Positions 19,439 to 29,025 of a stretch of 39,119 nt of DNA are shown here, in pieces. Location of the stretch: the NCBI GenBank assembly GCA_002689135.1, contig NZEU01000021.1, positions 18,553 through 57,671 of the forward strand, given 5' to 3'. The notes beneath the pieces are model-generated. The model was not told the DNA's origin. It worked only from the letters and a program-made list of their open reading frames with translations, and did not search any database. The position numbers and the translations under genes were made by a program. Source of the stretch: Porticoccaceae bacterium (lineage in GTDB: Bacteria; Pseudomonadota; Gammaproteobacteria; Pseudomonadales; Porticoccaceae). The stretch's first letter is position 1, and every line of letters begins with the position of its first letter.

Positions 19439-21475
19439 CTAATGAATACCCTTCCAATACTCTCGATTTAGAAGATATACAAATACAAGCAATATAGCCA
19501 AGAAAAAAAGCACCAACTTTCCGATGTGCTGGCGCTGTTGTGCCATCGGCTCCGCAATGTAAGTAAGGAAGTTTACCAAATTATATACTGCATTATCGAA
19601 CTCAGATGGAGAGAGAATTCCGTTGGAAACTTGTTCAAAACGACCACAGGGATCATCCAGCAGATCCTCACCAGTGAGCAAATCTCTTTTTATGCCTCCA
19701 TTGCTTGCTAATATGGGTCCTGGAGCGCATCTGGTTAGCCCTTGAAGGTTTAACAACGCGTGAGGCATACCTACATCTTTATACACTCTATTATTGACTC
19801 CTAAAGGACGAGTATCATCGGCATAGAAGTTTCTGAGATAAGTATATAGCCATTCCGGCGACCTAGATCGTGCGATGAGAGTTAAATCGGGAGGCGCCGC
19901 ACCAAACCAAGACGTGGACTGCTCCTCCCTCATACCGATCCGCATCAAATCTCCAATTTTCTGATCTGCAAATACCAAGTTTTCCATCATCAAATCATGA
20001 GGTATCGTCAAATCGTCTGCCACTCGCTCCCAGCGCGAGTATTTAAAAGAATGGCACCCCATACAATAATTGACAGCCAGTTGAGCCCCTTTTTGTAAAG
20101 ACGCCTCATCCCACAAACTGGACTGGAAGTTGTCACAATTAATCGTACCACAATCCTTTCCTTCTGCACCCACAACTCGCAGTGGCACAAAGACTAAAAA
20201 CGCCACCAGCCCGAATCCGCAAAACGTTTTGAATGTCCCGATTCCACCATCCATTGTTATTCTATCTGGTTCAGTGCGAGTTGTCTCATACCGCGTCCAA
20301 AAGTAAATGCCAATAAAATATGAGAAATAAATTATCGTGCATATTTGAGCCAATACTGTGCGAGCTGGCGTTGGAGCTTTAACGCCAAGAAATCCTAAAA
20401 TGATGAAACTGGTAACGAATAATAGGATCATCACTCGGCTCACATTTCCTTTATACCGCATTGATCTTACTGGGCTCCGATCAAGCCACGGGAGAACAAA
20501 CAATATTGCAATCGCTGCTGCCATCGTGACAAAGCCTCCCAACTTATCGGGTACTGCTCTCAACATAGAGTAATAAGGTGTGAAGTACCAAACTGGCGCA
20601 ATATGTTCTGGGGTTTTCAACGAGTTTGCTATCTCAAAATTTGCATGCTCGAGAAAATACCCTCCCATTTCTGGCATAAAAAATAAGACCGAGCAAAACG
20701 CGAATAAAAAGACGGTGATTGGTATTAAGTCGTGGATTACAAAGTATGGATAAAACGGAATTCCGTCAATGGGCTTGCCAGAGGAGTCTCTGTGCTTCTT
20801 AATCGACACTCCATCTGGATTATTAGATCCGACATCATGCAACGCTATTATGTGCATAGCAACGAGTGCTATCAAAATTAAAGGCATAGCGACTACATGT
20901 AGTGACATAAAACGGTTAAGAGTTATACCTGAGATCAAGTAATCGCCTCTAATCCATTGCACTAAATCCTCTCCAACAATCGGAATTGCTCCAAATAGCG
21001 AAATTATTACCTGAGCGCCCCAGTAAGACATTTGACCCCAAGGGAGCACATAACCAAGAAACGCTTCTGCCATCAGCACGACATAAATCGACATCCCAAA
21101 AACCCAAACCAATTCTCTTGGGGCTTTATATGAACCGTAAACTAAACCGCGGAACATATGCATATACACCACAATAAAAAATGCCGACGCACCAGTTGAA
21201 TGTGCATATCGTATTATCCAACCGTACTCCACATCTCGCATTATATACTCAACTGATGCGAATGCCTGCTCTGCGGAACCTTGATAGCTCATGAGTAACC
21301 AGACACCCGTGACCAACTGAATTAACAACACAACGATTGATAACACACCAAAATAATACATCCAGTTAAAGTTTTTTGGGGCATAATATTCAGCCATATG
21401 CCGATTCCACTCTCTTTTAAGAGTGGGAAGCCTGGCATCTAGCCAGCTCGCAAAATCCGGATGCTTATCCATCAT
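19439..21475 (-). CDS. Fused cytochrome b / cytochrome c1 (PetB-PetC, FbcH-like polyprotein) of the bc1 complex
   Basis: One 678-aa frame: cytochrome b (residues ~1-405, 'YAHSTGASAFFIVVYMHMFRGL', 'GYVLPWGQMSYWGA', 'HIAPVWYFTPYYSMLRA'), then internal hydrophobic segment + 'VVGAEGKDC', then cytochrome c1 ('YCMGCHSFKYSRW', 'AAPPDLTLIARSR', 'DVGMPHALL'). Confidence 0.95.
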   Translation of the reverse strand: MMDKHPDFASWLDARLPTLKREWNRHMAEYYAPKNFNWMYYFGVLSIVVLLIQLVTGVWLLMSYQGSAEQAFASVEYIMRDVEYGWIIRYAHSTGASAFFIVVYMHMFRGLVYGSYKAPRELVWVFGMSIYVVLMAEAFLGYVLPWGQMSYWGAQVIISLFGAIPIVGEDLVQWIRGDYLISGITLNRFMSLHVVAMPLILIALVAMHIIALHDVGSNNPDGVSIKKHRDSSGKPIDGIPFYPYFVIHDLIPITVFLFAFCSVLFFMPEMGGYFLEHANFEIANSLKTPEHIAPVWYFTPYYSMLRAVPDKLGGFVTMAAAIAILFVLPWLDRSPVRSMRYKGNVSRVMILLFVTSFIILGFLGVKAPTPARTVLAQICTIIYFSYFIGIYFWTRYETTRTEPDRITMDGGIGTFKTFCGFGLVAFLVFVPLRVVGAEGKDCGTINCDNFQSSLWDEASLQKGAQLAVNYCMGCHSFKYSRWERVADDLTIPHDLMMENLVFADQKIGDLMRIGMREEQSTSWFGAAPPDLTLIARSRSPEWLYTYLRNFYADDTRPLGVNNRVYKDVGMPHALLNLQGLTRCAPGPILASNGGIKRDLLTGEDLLDDPCGRFEQVSNGILSPSEFDNAVYNLVNFLTYIAEPMAQQRQHIGKLVLFFLAILLVFVYLLNREYWKGIH

Positions 21476-22107
21476 GCAGTCTCCGCATCGATTCCAATTA
21501 CAATGATTGAGTCTGTTTCATACGAATGGGGCGGAATTTCTAGATTAGTTGGAGCAGGAACTCCCGCAAAAACTCGTCCAGACAAATCGAATTTAGATCC
21601 GTGGCAGGGACAAAAGAAGCCCCCAAGCCAAGAATCACCACCAAGATCCTTAGCTCCAACGTCGGGGCGGTATATGGGCGCGCAACCAAGATGAGTGCAC
21701 AACCCGACTAACACCAGATATTCTTCCTTGCCGGGTTGTGTTCGCGCAAAACCACTAACATAACTAGGCTGATTGGCGGCTGTAGAGTCTGAGTCTTTTA
21801 GTGCTTCTTGCGGGAAGTTGGCAACTGCATCCAGCGCCTCTTTGGTTCTTCGGATAACATAAACCGGTTTCCCGCGCCACTCCACCACAAGCCTCCCACC
21901 GGGCTCAAGCTTTTCTACGTCAATCCTAATAGGTGCTCCCGCTGCTTTTGCTTTAGCACTTGGTTTCCAGGACGCAACAAAAGGAACGGAAGCTCCTATC
22001 ATACCTATTCCGCCAAGAACCGATGTAGCACCGGCTAAAAATTTTCGCCGAGTTGTGTTAACAACACTGGTGGAATTATCAGAAATACTTCCTTGCTTAA
22101 TATCCAC
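21472..22107 (-). CDS. petA: Ubiquinol-cytochrome c reductase Rieske iron-sulfur subunit
   Basis: Tat-like 'TTRRKFLAGATSVLGG', Rieske motifs 'CTHLGCAP' and 'CPCHGSKFD'; ATGA overlap with the downstream petBC; GTG 22107 chosen as start. Confidence 0.95.
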   Translation of the reverse strand: MDIKQGSISDNSTSVVNTTRRKFLAGATSVLGGIGMIGASVPFVASWKPSAKAKAAGAPIRIDVEKLEPGGRLVVEWRGKPVYVIRRTKEALDAVANFPQEALKDSDSTAANQPSYVSGFARTQPGKEEYLVLVGLCTHLGCAPIYRPDVGAKDLGGDSWLGGFFCPCHGSKFDLSGRVFAGVPAPTNLEIPPHSYETDSIIVIGIDAETA

Positions 22108-22289
22108 TGGAGTAATACCTCCCAATTTTGTGATGACACAAAGCAGATGATAGTGCACTTTGTTCCTGTAATATGATAATTGAATTATCCCGCCAACGCA
22201 ATAAATCACGGTACACACAGAGACTGCAAATATATGAATTTAAAAGAAATTAAAGTCAGAGTGTAGTTAAAAACATCAAGTCAATCAGC

Positions 22290-22682
22290 TTATCTTTTTG
22301 AAAATTGAGGTCGCTTTCGCGCTTTATGAAGGCCCACTTTTTTCCGCTCTACTTGCCTTGCATCCCTTGTAAGAAATCCAGCCCCCCGGAGGGGTGCACG
22401 AAAACTTTCATCATATTGCACTAGAGCACGGGCAATGCCGTGTCTGATTGCACCAGCTTGTCCAAAATTCCCACCACCATTTACAGTAATTTTGATATCA
22501 AAAGTCTGAGGCATCTCAACAACGTCCAGGGGTTGTCTGACGATCATACGAGCCACTTCTCTGCCAAAATAGGTCTCAATTGATCGCTCGTTGATTGTGA
22601 TGTCACCACCACCTAACATCATGAAAACCCGTGCAGAGGATGTTTTTCGTCTACCCGTTCCATAATAATGCTTATCCGACAT
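22290..22682 (-). CDS. rpsI: 30S ribosomal protein S9
   Basis: '[16 protein letters not shown]', '[28 protein letters not shown]'. Confidence 0.98.
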   Translation of the reverse strand: MSDKHYYGTGRRKTSSARVFMMLGGGDITINERSIETYFGREVARMIVRQPLDVVEMPQTFDIKITVNGGGNFGQAGAIRHGIARALVQYDESFRAPLRGAGFLTRDARQVERKKVGLHKARKRPQFSKR

Positions 22683-23121
22683 TACTGATTCCTTTAAACT
22701 CTAACATCTGCGGCTGTTGCGCGGCATGAGGATGGACGCCTCCAGCGTAAACTTTCAACTTTTTGAACATTTCCCTTCCCAGCGGCCCACGAGGCAACAT
22801 ACCTTTCACCGCTAAACGAATAGCTTTCTCTGGTGACCTTTTATTGAGATCGCCAAAATTAATCTCTTTAATACCCCCTGGGTATCCGCTATGAGAGTAA
22901 TAAATTTTATTTTTTTCCTTATTGCCTGTGACAATAATTTTCTCAGCGTTAATCACTATAATGTAATCACCGGTATCAACATGGGGGGTATATTCAGGCT
23001 TGTGCTTCCCCCTCAAGTAAGAAGCTATTTTCACTGCGAGTCTTCCAAGTTTCAGTGAACTAGCATCTACAGTGTACCAACAGCGTTGGATGTTCTCATT
23101 TTTAGCGACATAAGTTTTCAT
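22672..23121 (-). CDS. rplM: 50S ribosomal protein L13
   Basis: '[62 protein letters not shown]', '[21 protein letters not shown]'. Confidence 0.98.
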   Translation of the reverse strand: MKTYVAKNENIQRCWYTVDASSLKLGRLAVKIASYLRGKHKPEYTPHVDTGDYIIVINAEKIIVTGNKEKNKIYYSHSGYPGGIKEINFGDLNKRSPEKAIRLAVKGMLPRGPLGREMFKKLKVYAGGVHPHAAQQPQMLEFKGISNVG

Positions 23122-23238
23122 GGGGTGGCCCAATGCCGTACTAGTTATGTTGGGATTGGGATTGTAACGATTTGATAATTTTTTACAAGTCCCACTGTTG
23201 CCGAGTTAATCAGCTTGTCAATAAACGAAATCACGAAA

Positions 23239-24339
23239 CTAACAGCAATGTCCTCTGGATAGATATTTATGACTTTGCATCTCAATCAACCGACTTTTAG
23301 TCCGCTGAAATTCTCTAGATAAGCTACCTCCGCAATTAAATCTTTTAAGAGGCAATTCCGCTGATATGATTAGCTTCACCCCTTGGTCATAGAATTCATC
23401 AACCATGCTAATGAACCGACGAGTTATATCTTGTTTCGTCTCATCCATCTCTGGCACTCCTGACACAAAAATAGTGTGAAAAAGGCGCGCGATTTCAATA
23501 TAGTCTAGCTGACTTCTAGGTCCTTCACACAAGTTGGTAAATTTAAACCAGACTTGTTTGTCGCAAAGTTTATGTGCCTCAATCTCTCTCTGCTCAATTT
23601 GAATCATAGTAGTCTCTAAAACTTGGCAGTTTTCATGCAGTAAAGTGCAAAATAAAGTGCTCAACGCAAGATCCGAACTTGGACTCAAAGGGCTATAAAA
23701 CATCGGTGCTTGCCTTAGGGCTCTTCGTCGATAATCAGTGGTTCCCTTAAGGTTAAAAACAGTGCAATTCAGTTTTATTAGTTGAATCGCTGGCACGAAG
23801 CGTTTTCGTTGGAGACCATTTTTATAAAGATTGTCGGGACAGCTATTTGATGTAAATACCATACATACATTCCTAGAGAATAAAGCATCTAATAGCAAAC
23901 TCAATATCATTGCATCAGTGATATCATTTACAAAAAATTCATCGAGGCACACTACCTTTACCTTTTCAGCTAATCGACTTGCTACCAAATCTATTGGGTT
24001 AGGACTCCCTTTACAAAGCCTTAATTCATCATGTACCAATCGCATAAAACGATAAAAATGTGTCCGCATTTTATTTTGAAAAGGGAGCGCTTCAAAAAAA
24101 ATATCCATCAAATATGTCTTTCCGCGGCCAACACCACCCCATAGATACAGTCCCTTTTCCCGTTCCAACAATCCACACCAATGGAGAAAGCGTTTAGCCA
24201 CTTTGAAATTCGGCAATACTGGGGATTCTAAATTATAGTAGACATCGTCAAGACCGTTGATTGCCTCCAATTGAGCATGGTCCAGCGAAACATTGTTAAG
24301 TCTTATATCTTCGTGATAGAGTTCTTTAGGACTTGGCAT
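23239..24339 (-). CDS. zapE: Cell division protein ZapE (AFG1-like ATPase)
   Basis: 'GLYLWGGVGRGKTYLMDIFFEALP', 'THFYRFMRLVHDEL', 'VVCLDEFFVNDITDAMIL', 'TDYRRRAL'. Confidence 0.95.
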   Translation of the reverse strand: MPSPKELYHEDIRLNNVSLDHAQLEAINGLDDVYYNLESPVLPNFKVAKRFLHWCGLLEREKGLYLWGGVGRGKTYLMDIFFEALPFQNKMRTHFYRFMRLVHDELRLCKGSPNPIDLVASRLAEKVKVVCLDEFFVNDITDAMILSLLLDALFSRNVCMVFTSNSCPDNLYKNGLQRKRFVPAIQLIKLNCTVFNLKGTTDYRRRALRQAPMFYSPLSPSSDLALSTLFCTLLHENCQVLETTMIQIEQREIEAHKLCDKQVWFKFTNLCEGPRSQLDYIEIARLFHTIFVSGVPEMDETKQDITRRFISMVDEFYDQGVKLIISAELPLKRFNCGGSLSREFQRTKSRLIEMQSHKYLSRGHCC

Positions 24340-24533
24340 ATTTAACTTTTAGGCATCCCTCTGAAATTTATATAATATAACCCCAACCACATAATATACT
24401 CAATTAGACGAGAGCATTTTGAGCTCTGACAATAACGTTCGAAAGCAAATTAACTTGGTGTATTTTAAAAATCTATTGCCAAATCGAGTGTTTTTGAACG
24501 AAACTAAAATAAAATATTTGTGAGGCTCTGTGA

Positions 24534-25070
24534 ATGTTAGATACAGATACCATTTTAATTTCAGCGATAACCTTTTTCACCGGCACCATTCTCGGATATG
24601 TTGCCAGAAGAAGATTTTCAAAAAGCATTGAAATTAGCAGAGACACGTCTGATGAATTGACGCGAATCCAAAAAGAATACGCAGATTATCAAAATTTGGT
24701 CAATCAGCACATGATTCAATTGTCCCAACAAACTCGCAAGGTAGCGAGAAATTATCAAGAAATTCATGAACAACTTGCCCTCAGCTCTACACGCCTTGCA
24801 AGCCAGGAAATAAGCAACCAAATTCTGCAACATCACAGCTCAAACTTCTTTTTAGACAACTTAAGAGAAGCCTCAAGCTCTCCCACAGTAACAGTCGAGC
24901 CCCCCAAGGACTATGCGCCAAAAGTTCCTGGAGGAATTCTCAGCGAAGAATATGGCCTCCAAGAGAGTGAACGAAATCTTAGAATTAATGAACCGAATGA
25001 TGGTAGTAAGGAAGAAAATGGGATTCATACACCGTCTAAGACAGCTCTTAATTATGAAAGTGCCACTTAG
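24534..25070 (+). CDS. zapG: YhcB/ZapG family protein (DUF1043)
   Basis: Single N-terminal TM 'ISAITFFTGTILGYVARRRF' followed by coiled coil 'ELTRIQKEYADYQNLVNQH'; divergent from zapE. Confidence 0.8.
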   Translation: MLDTDTILISAITFFTGTILGYVARRRFSKSIEISRDTSDELTRIQKEYADYQNLVNQHMIQLSQQTRKVARNYQEIHEQLALSSTRLASQEISNQILQHHSSNFFLDNLREASSSPTVTVEPPKDYAPKVPGGILSEEYGLQESERNLRINEPNDGSKEENGIHTPSKTALNYESAT

Positions 25071-25245
25071 TATCAGACTAGATTGACCGAACCTTTTTTT
25101 AAAACTGTTGGTAGTCTCGTAATTTATCAAATGAGATAATGGTGAAACATACTAGTGACTAAAGCCGTTCAACGTAAATTCTCATTTAAGAAACTACGAA
25201 ACAACAAAAAACGGATAAACAAACAATTTTGGCCAGTCATCGATA

Positions 25246-26037
25246 ATGAGATCTAAATCATCGAATTTTGTGGAAGAAGTATGGCGAAATATAACCGCCG
25301 AAGCGAAAGCAGTAGTTAAAAATGAACCTTTACTTGAAATTTTTCTAAACAAAGCAGTTTTAAGCCATAAAAGTTTCAAAGCGGCTCTTGAGTGCCGTTT
25401 ATTGAATGCACTAATCAATGATTATTTAACTAAGGATATTTTGAGCTATCACTTTGCTCGAAACCAAAAGGCACACAGAATAGAATCAGCAACTTTGGAC
25501 TTATTGGCTATCAACAATAGAGATTCTGCTTGTAATTCGAATTTAGAGGCGTTTCTTTTTTACAAAGGTTTTTTAGCTCTGCAGGCCCACCGATTGGCAC
25601 ACAACTTGTGGTGCGACGGATATCAAATACTTGCACTTTTGATTCAATCAACTACTTCAAGATTTTATGGGGTGGACATTCATCCAGCAGCTAAAATCGG
25701 TTCCTCTGTGATGCTAGATCATGCCACCGGGTTAGTGATAGGGGAAACTGCAGTTGTAGAAGATTATGTTTCTATTATGCAAGGTGTAACTCTTGGAGGA
25801 ACAGGTAAAGAGGAGGGAGAAAGACATCCCAAAATTCGGCGCGGAGTGCTGATTGGCGCTGGTGCAAAAATTCTCGGAAACATCGAAATAGGTGCAGGCT
25901 CCATGATTGGAGCCTGCAGTGTCGTTTTAAAAGCCGTAAGCCCCCACTCGTTAGTCGCTGGTGTGCCCGGTCAAGTGATAGGCAACACTCTGACAGATAA
26001 ACCCGCTTTGGTAATGAATCATTATTTTGAGATATAG
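25246..26037 (+). CDS. cysE: Serine O-acetyltransferase, paralog 1
   Basis: 'FYGVDIHPAAKIGSSVMLDHATGLVIGETAVV', 'VTLGGTGKEEGERHPKIRRGVLIGAGAKILGNIEIG'. Confidence 0.93.
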   Translation: MRSKSSNFVEEVWRNITAEAKAVVKNEPLLEIFLNKAVLSHKSFKAALECRLLNALINDYLTKDILSYHFARNQKAHRIESATLDLLAINNRDSACNSNLEAFLFYKGFLALQAHRLAHNLWCDGYQILALLIQSTTSRFYGVDIHPAAKIGSSVMLDHATGLVIGETAVVEDYVSIMQGVTLGGTGKEEGERHPKIRRGVLIGAGAKILGNIEIGAGSMIGACSVVLKAVSPHSLVAGVPGQVIGNTLTDKPALVMNHYFEI

Positions 26038-26069
26038 TAAATATTTGAGAATTTACGTTATAAAATTAT

Positions 26070-27038
26070 TTATCGTTGGGTCCAGCCGAATGCCATTATT
26101 TGTTGAATACAATTTTTATCAAGAAGTTGCATGATCAATCGGTCAACTCCCAAGGCGACGCCCGCGCAACTGGGTAGTCCAGCATTTAAAGCTGCCAAAG
26201 CGCGTATGTCTTCCTTAAAAATTTTCTTATTCATCGCAACTCTCGCCTGCTTATCCTTGTCAAACCTTCGATGTTGCTCTCTCGGATCAGTTAATTCGAA
26301 ATAACCATTGGCCAACTCCAAGCGATTCAAATAAACCTCAAAACGCCTACTTACAACCTGACCCTCTCGATTGCAATACAACTGAGCAAAAGCGGCATGA
26401 CATTCGGGATAGTCATACAAAAATACTAGGCCTTCCGGTAGCTTGGGTTCAACACCGTTTGTGAAGAGATAGTTTAAGCAATTAAAACGTGATTCTGACT
26501 TCCATTTATCTCCTGCGCTTGAGGAAACATATTTTTGCAAATCCGATAAACATATGTCGTGCGGATCTAACCCTAAGTGTTGCATAAATGCATCTCGATA
26601 ACTCATTGTCAAACAGCCTATGCTTGGCCTTAGTGTAGACACAAGCTCAGCAATCTCAGCCATTAGTTCGTGCTCGTTCCATCCCACCCTATACCATTCC
26701 AGCATGGTGAATTCTGGGTTATGTTTAATTCCAATTTCTCCTGCGCGAAAAGCCTTGCCTAGAGCAAATATATCTCCACTCCCAGCCGCCAGTAAACGTT
26801 TCATATATGACTCTGGTGAAGTTTGCAAAAACCCCTCAATACTCTCACTAAAGACTTCAAAACTGTCGATGTAAGGGTCACTGACCGAGCAACCCCCTAG
26901 AATTGGAATTTCTACTTCTAACACACCCCTCTCAACCAAAAAAGCTCTCATTATGGCAACAATACGACTTCTCTCGACCAACGTAGCAATTCCGGCTGTG
27001 GGCTCCCACTTTGGGCCAACCTCAATAGTCATCAACAA
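26070..27038 (-). CDS. epmA: Elongation factor P--(R)-beta-lysine ligase EpmA (GenX/PoxA)
   Basis: Class II LysRS-like catalytic core without anticodon-binding domain: 'FLQTSPESYMKRLLAAGSGDIFALGKAFRAGEIGIKHNPEFTMLEWYR', 'GVALGVDRLIM'. Confidence 0.95.
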   Translation of the reverse strand: MLMTIEVGPKWEPTAGIATLVERSRIVAIMRAFLVERGVLEVEIPILGGCSVSDPYIDSFEVFSESIEGFLQTSPESYMKRLLAAGSGDIFALGKAFRAGEIGIKHNPEFTMLEWYRVGWNEHELMAEIAELVSTLRPSIGCLTMSYRDAFMQHLGLDPHDICLSDLQKYVSSSAGDKWKSESRFNCLNYLFTNGVEPKLPEGLVFLYDYPECHAAFAQLYCNREGQVVSRRFEVYLNRLELANGYFELTDPREQHRRFDKDKQARVAMNKKIFKEDIRALAALNAGLPSCAGVALGVDRLIMQLLDKNCIQQIMAFGWTQR

Positions 27039-27066
27039 ATCCCTTAGCAGTTCTATTGATATTTCT

Positions 27067-27636
27067 CTAGTCTCTCACTCGACCAAGATACTCTCCCGAC
27101 CTTGTATCAACACGAATTCGCTCGCCACATTCTAAGAATAATGGTACTTTTATTACCGCTCCGGTTGTCAACGTAGCTGTTTTTGTCCCACCTGTTGCAG
27201 TATCTCCGCGCAATCCCGGTGCAGTCTCTTTAATTTCTAATTCAACATGATTTGGAGGTGTTATCGTCAGTGGGACCGAATTATAGAGTGTTACCACACA
27301 CAAATCCTGCTCACTCAGCCAATTACAAGCGTTCCTCACCGCTTTCCTATCAGCCTGATATTGTTCAAAGGTATTTGGTTCCATGAAGTACCAAAATTCT
27401 CCATCCTCATACAAAAATTGCATTTCTCTGTCAATTACATCCGCAGACTCGAGGGATTCCCCCGACTTAAGGGTTTTCTCGAGCACTCTCCCTGTTTTGA
27501 GATTTCTGATTTTAATACGACTAAAAGCTTGTCCTTTCCCTGGTTTCACGAACTCATTTTCAAGTATTAAACACGGTTCTCGCTCAAACATAACTTTTAA
27601 CCCAGAACGAAAATCACTTGTTGAGTAAACAGTCAC
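27067..27636 (-). CDS. efp: Elongation factor P
   Basis: '[38 protein letters not shown]' with conserved modifiable Lys loop, '[30 protein letters not shown]'. Confidence 0.97.
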   Translation of the reverse strand: MTVYSTSDFRSGLKVMFEREPCLILENEFVKPGKGQAFSRIKIRNLKTGRVLEKTLKSGESLESADVIDREMQFLYEDGEFWYFMEPNTFEQYQADRKAVRNACNWLSEQDLCVVTLYNSVPLTITPPNHVELEIKETAPGLRGDTATGGTKTATLTTGAVIKVPLFLECGERIRVDTRSGEYLGRVRD

Positions 27637-27704
27637 AGTCTGAAGTCTCCTTTCATTAAAAATATGTAGTATCTGATATAAGAACCGTTAAAGCCAGATT
27701 TTGC

Positions 27705-28928
27705 TCAGTCATCCAAATACTTGATCTCTCGATCACTATATCCGAGTAAATATAAGATTCCGTCCAGACCAAGATTAGAGATAGATTGTCGCGCAGTAGC
27801 TTTGACAATCGGCTTCGCCCGAAATGCAATACCTAACCCAGCGATCGCAAGCATTGGTAGGTCATTGGCGCCGTCACCAACAGCAATTACTTGCTCCAAT
27901 CGGAGTCCTTCTCTATGAGCCAATTCTCGCAGCAATTTGGCCTTTCGCTGACCATCAATGATAGGGCCTTTTATCCTGCCAGTAACCAACCCTTTTTCAA
28001 TCTCTAATTCATTAGCAAAAATATAATCGACTCCTAAAATCGATTGTAAATACCGCGCAAAGTAATCGAAGCCGCCAGATACTATTGCAGTTTTAAATCC
28101 CAATTGATTCAATCGTCTGAGTAGGTATTGAGCCCCCTCATTCAGCTTTAAACGCTTAGCAACAGATTTTAAAGCGGTAGAATCCAAACCTCTGATGAGC
28201 GCTAAACGCTGGCGAAAACTTTCCTCAAAATCCATGTCCCCTCGCATCGCCGCGGCTGTAATCATTGTAACCTGACGGCCCACGCCCATTTCATGAGCCA
28301 ACTCATCAATTACTTCACCATCAATGAGGGTTGAATCCATATCAAAAACGATTAACTGTCTGTTCCGACGATAAATATTGTCCTCTTGGTGAGCAAGATC
28401 AATGTTATATGAAGCTGCAAGTTCTAATAACGACCGACGAAAGTAATCCAAGTTATTCGGCACACCTCGCGCCGAAAATTCAATACAAGCGCATCCCAAC
28501 ACCTTATCTTGTTCTAACGGGACCCGACCAGATAGCCGCGTAATCTTATCGATATTCAAACCAACACCAGCCATAACTTGAGTAATAACTGCCAAATGCT
28601 GACTTTCCAGTTTTCGAGCTAGTAAGGTAACGACATGTCTCGGCTTGCCTTGCTGATCAACCCAATTTGAATAGCGTTCAGGTGGAATCGATATAAATTT
28701 TACTCGCATTTCCAATAAACTCATACTTTCCGAAATTGTCTTTATAACGATCGACTCAGTAGGACCGTCAACCAAAGAGGCGAGAATACCCAGATTCAAT
28801 TGATCATGAATGACTGCTTGTCCGATATCTAAAATATCTGCACCGAATCGCGCCAGCAAAGCAACTACTTCACTCGTGATTCCTGGTTTATCTACACCAA
28901 TGACGTTAAGTAATAATATTTTTTTCAC
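27705..28928 (-). CDS. serB: Phosphoserine phosphatase with N-terminal ACT-like region
   Basis: HAD motif 'VFDMDSTLIDGEVIDELA', 'AIVSGGFDYFA', 'GDGANDLPMLAIAGLGIAFRAKP'; N-terminal 'VIGVDKPGITSEVVALLARFGADILDIGQ'. Confidence 0.96.
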   Translation of the reverse strand: MKKILLLNVIGVDKPGITSEVVALLARFGADILDIGQAVIHDQLNLGILASLVDGPTESIVIKTISESMSLLEMRVKFISIPPERYSNWVDQQGKPRHVVTLLARKLESQHLAVITQVMAGVGLNIDKITRLSGRVPLEQDKVLGCACIEFSARGVPNNLDYFRRSLLELAASYNIDLAHQEDNIYRRNRQLIVFDMDSTLIDGEVIDELAHEMGVGRQVTMITAAAMRGDMDFEESFRQRLALIRGLDSTALKSVAKRLKLNEGAQYLLRRLNQLGFKTAIVSGGFDYFARYLQSILGVDYIFANELEIEKGLVTGRIKGPIIDGQRKAKLLRELAHREGLRLEQVIAVGDGANDLPMLAIAGLGIAFRAKPIVKATARQSISNLGLDGILYLLGYSDREIKYLDD

Positions 28929-29025
28929 TTATACCAATTCCTTCAAAATTGTAAGAGTATTTTATAAACGGAAGGATAATAGGATAGAATAATGGTTGAG
29001 AGTTTATTCCGGATAAAAACAAAAA

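Noticed and set aside
20280-20630. Possible unusual Qo motif in cytochrome b (PVWY instead of PEWY)
   Set aside because: PVWY-type variants are, to my knowledge, normal in beta/gammaproteobacterial cytochrome b; not novel.
22108-22218. N-terminal extension of the Rieske ORF (MCTVIYCVGG...)
   Set aside because: Does not resemble a Rieske/Tat N-terminus; GTG 22107 followed by the Tat-type segment is more plausible.
27247-27628. Overlapping plus-strand ORFs (107 and 81 aa) antisense to efp
   Set aside because: Two frames opposite a highly conserved translation factor; no plausible start context or homology.
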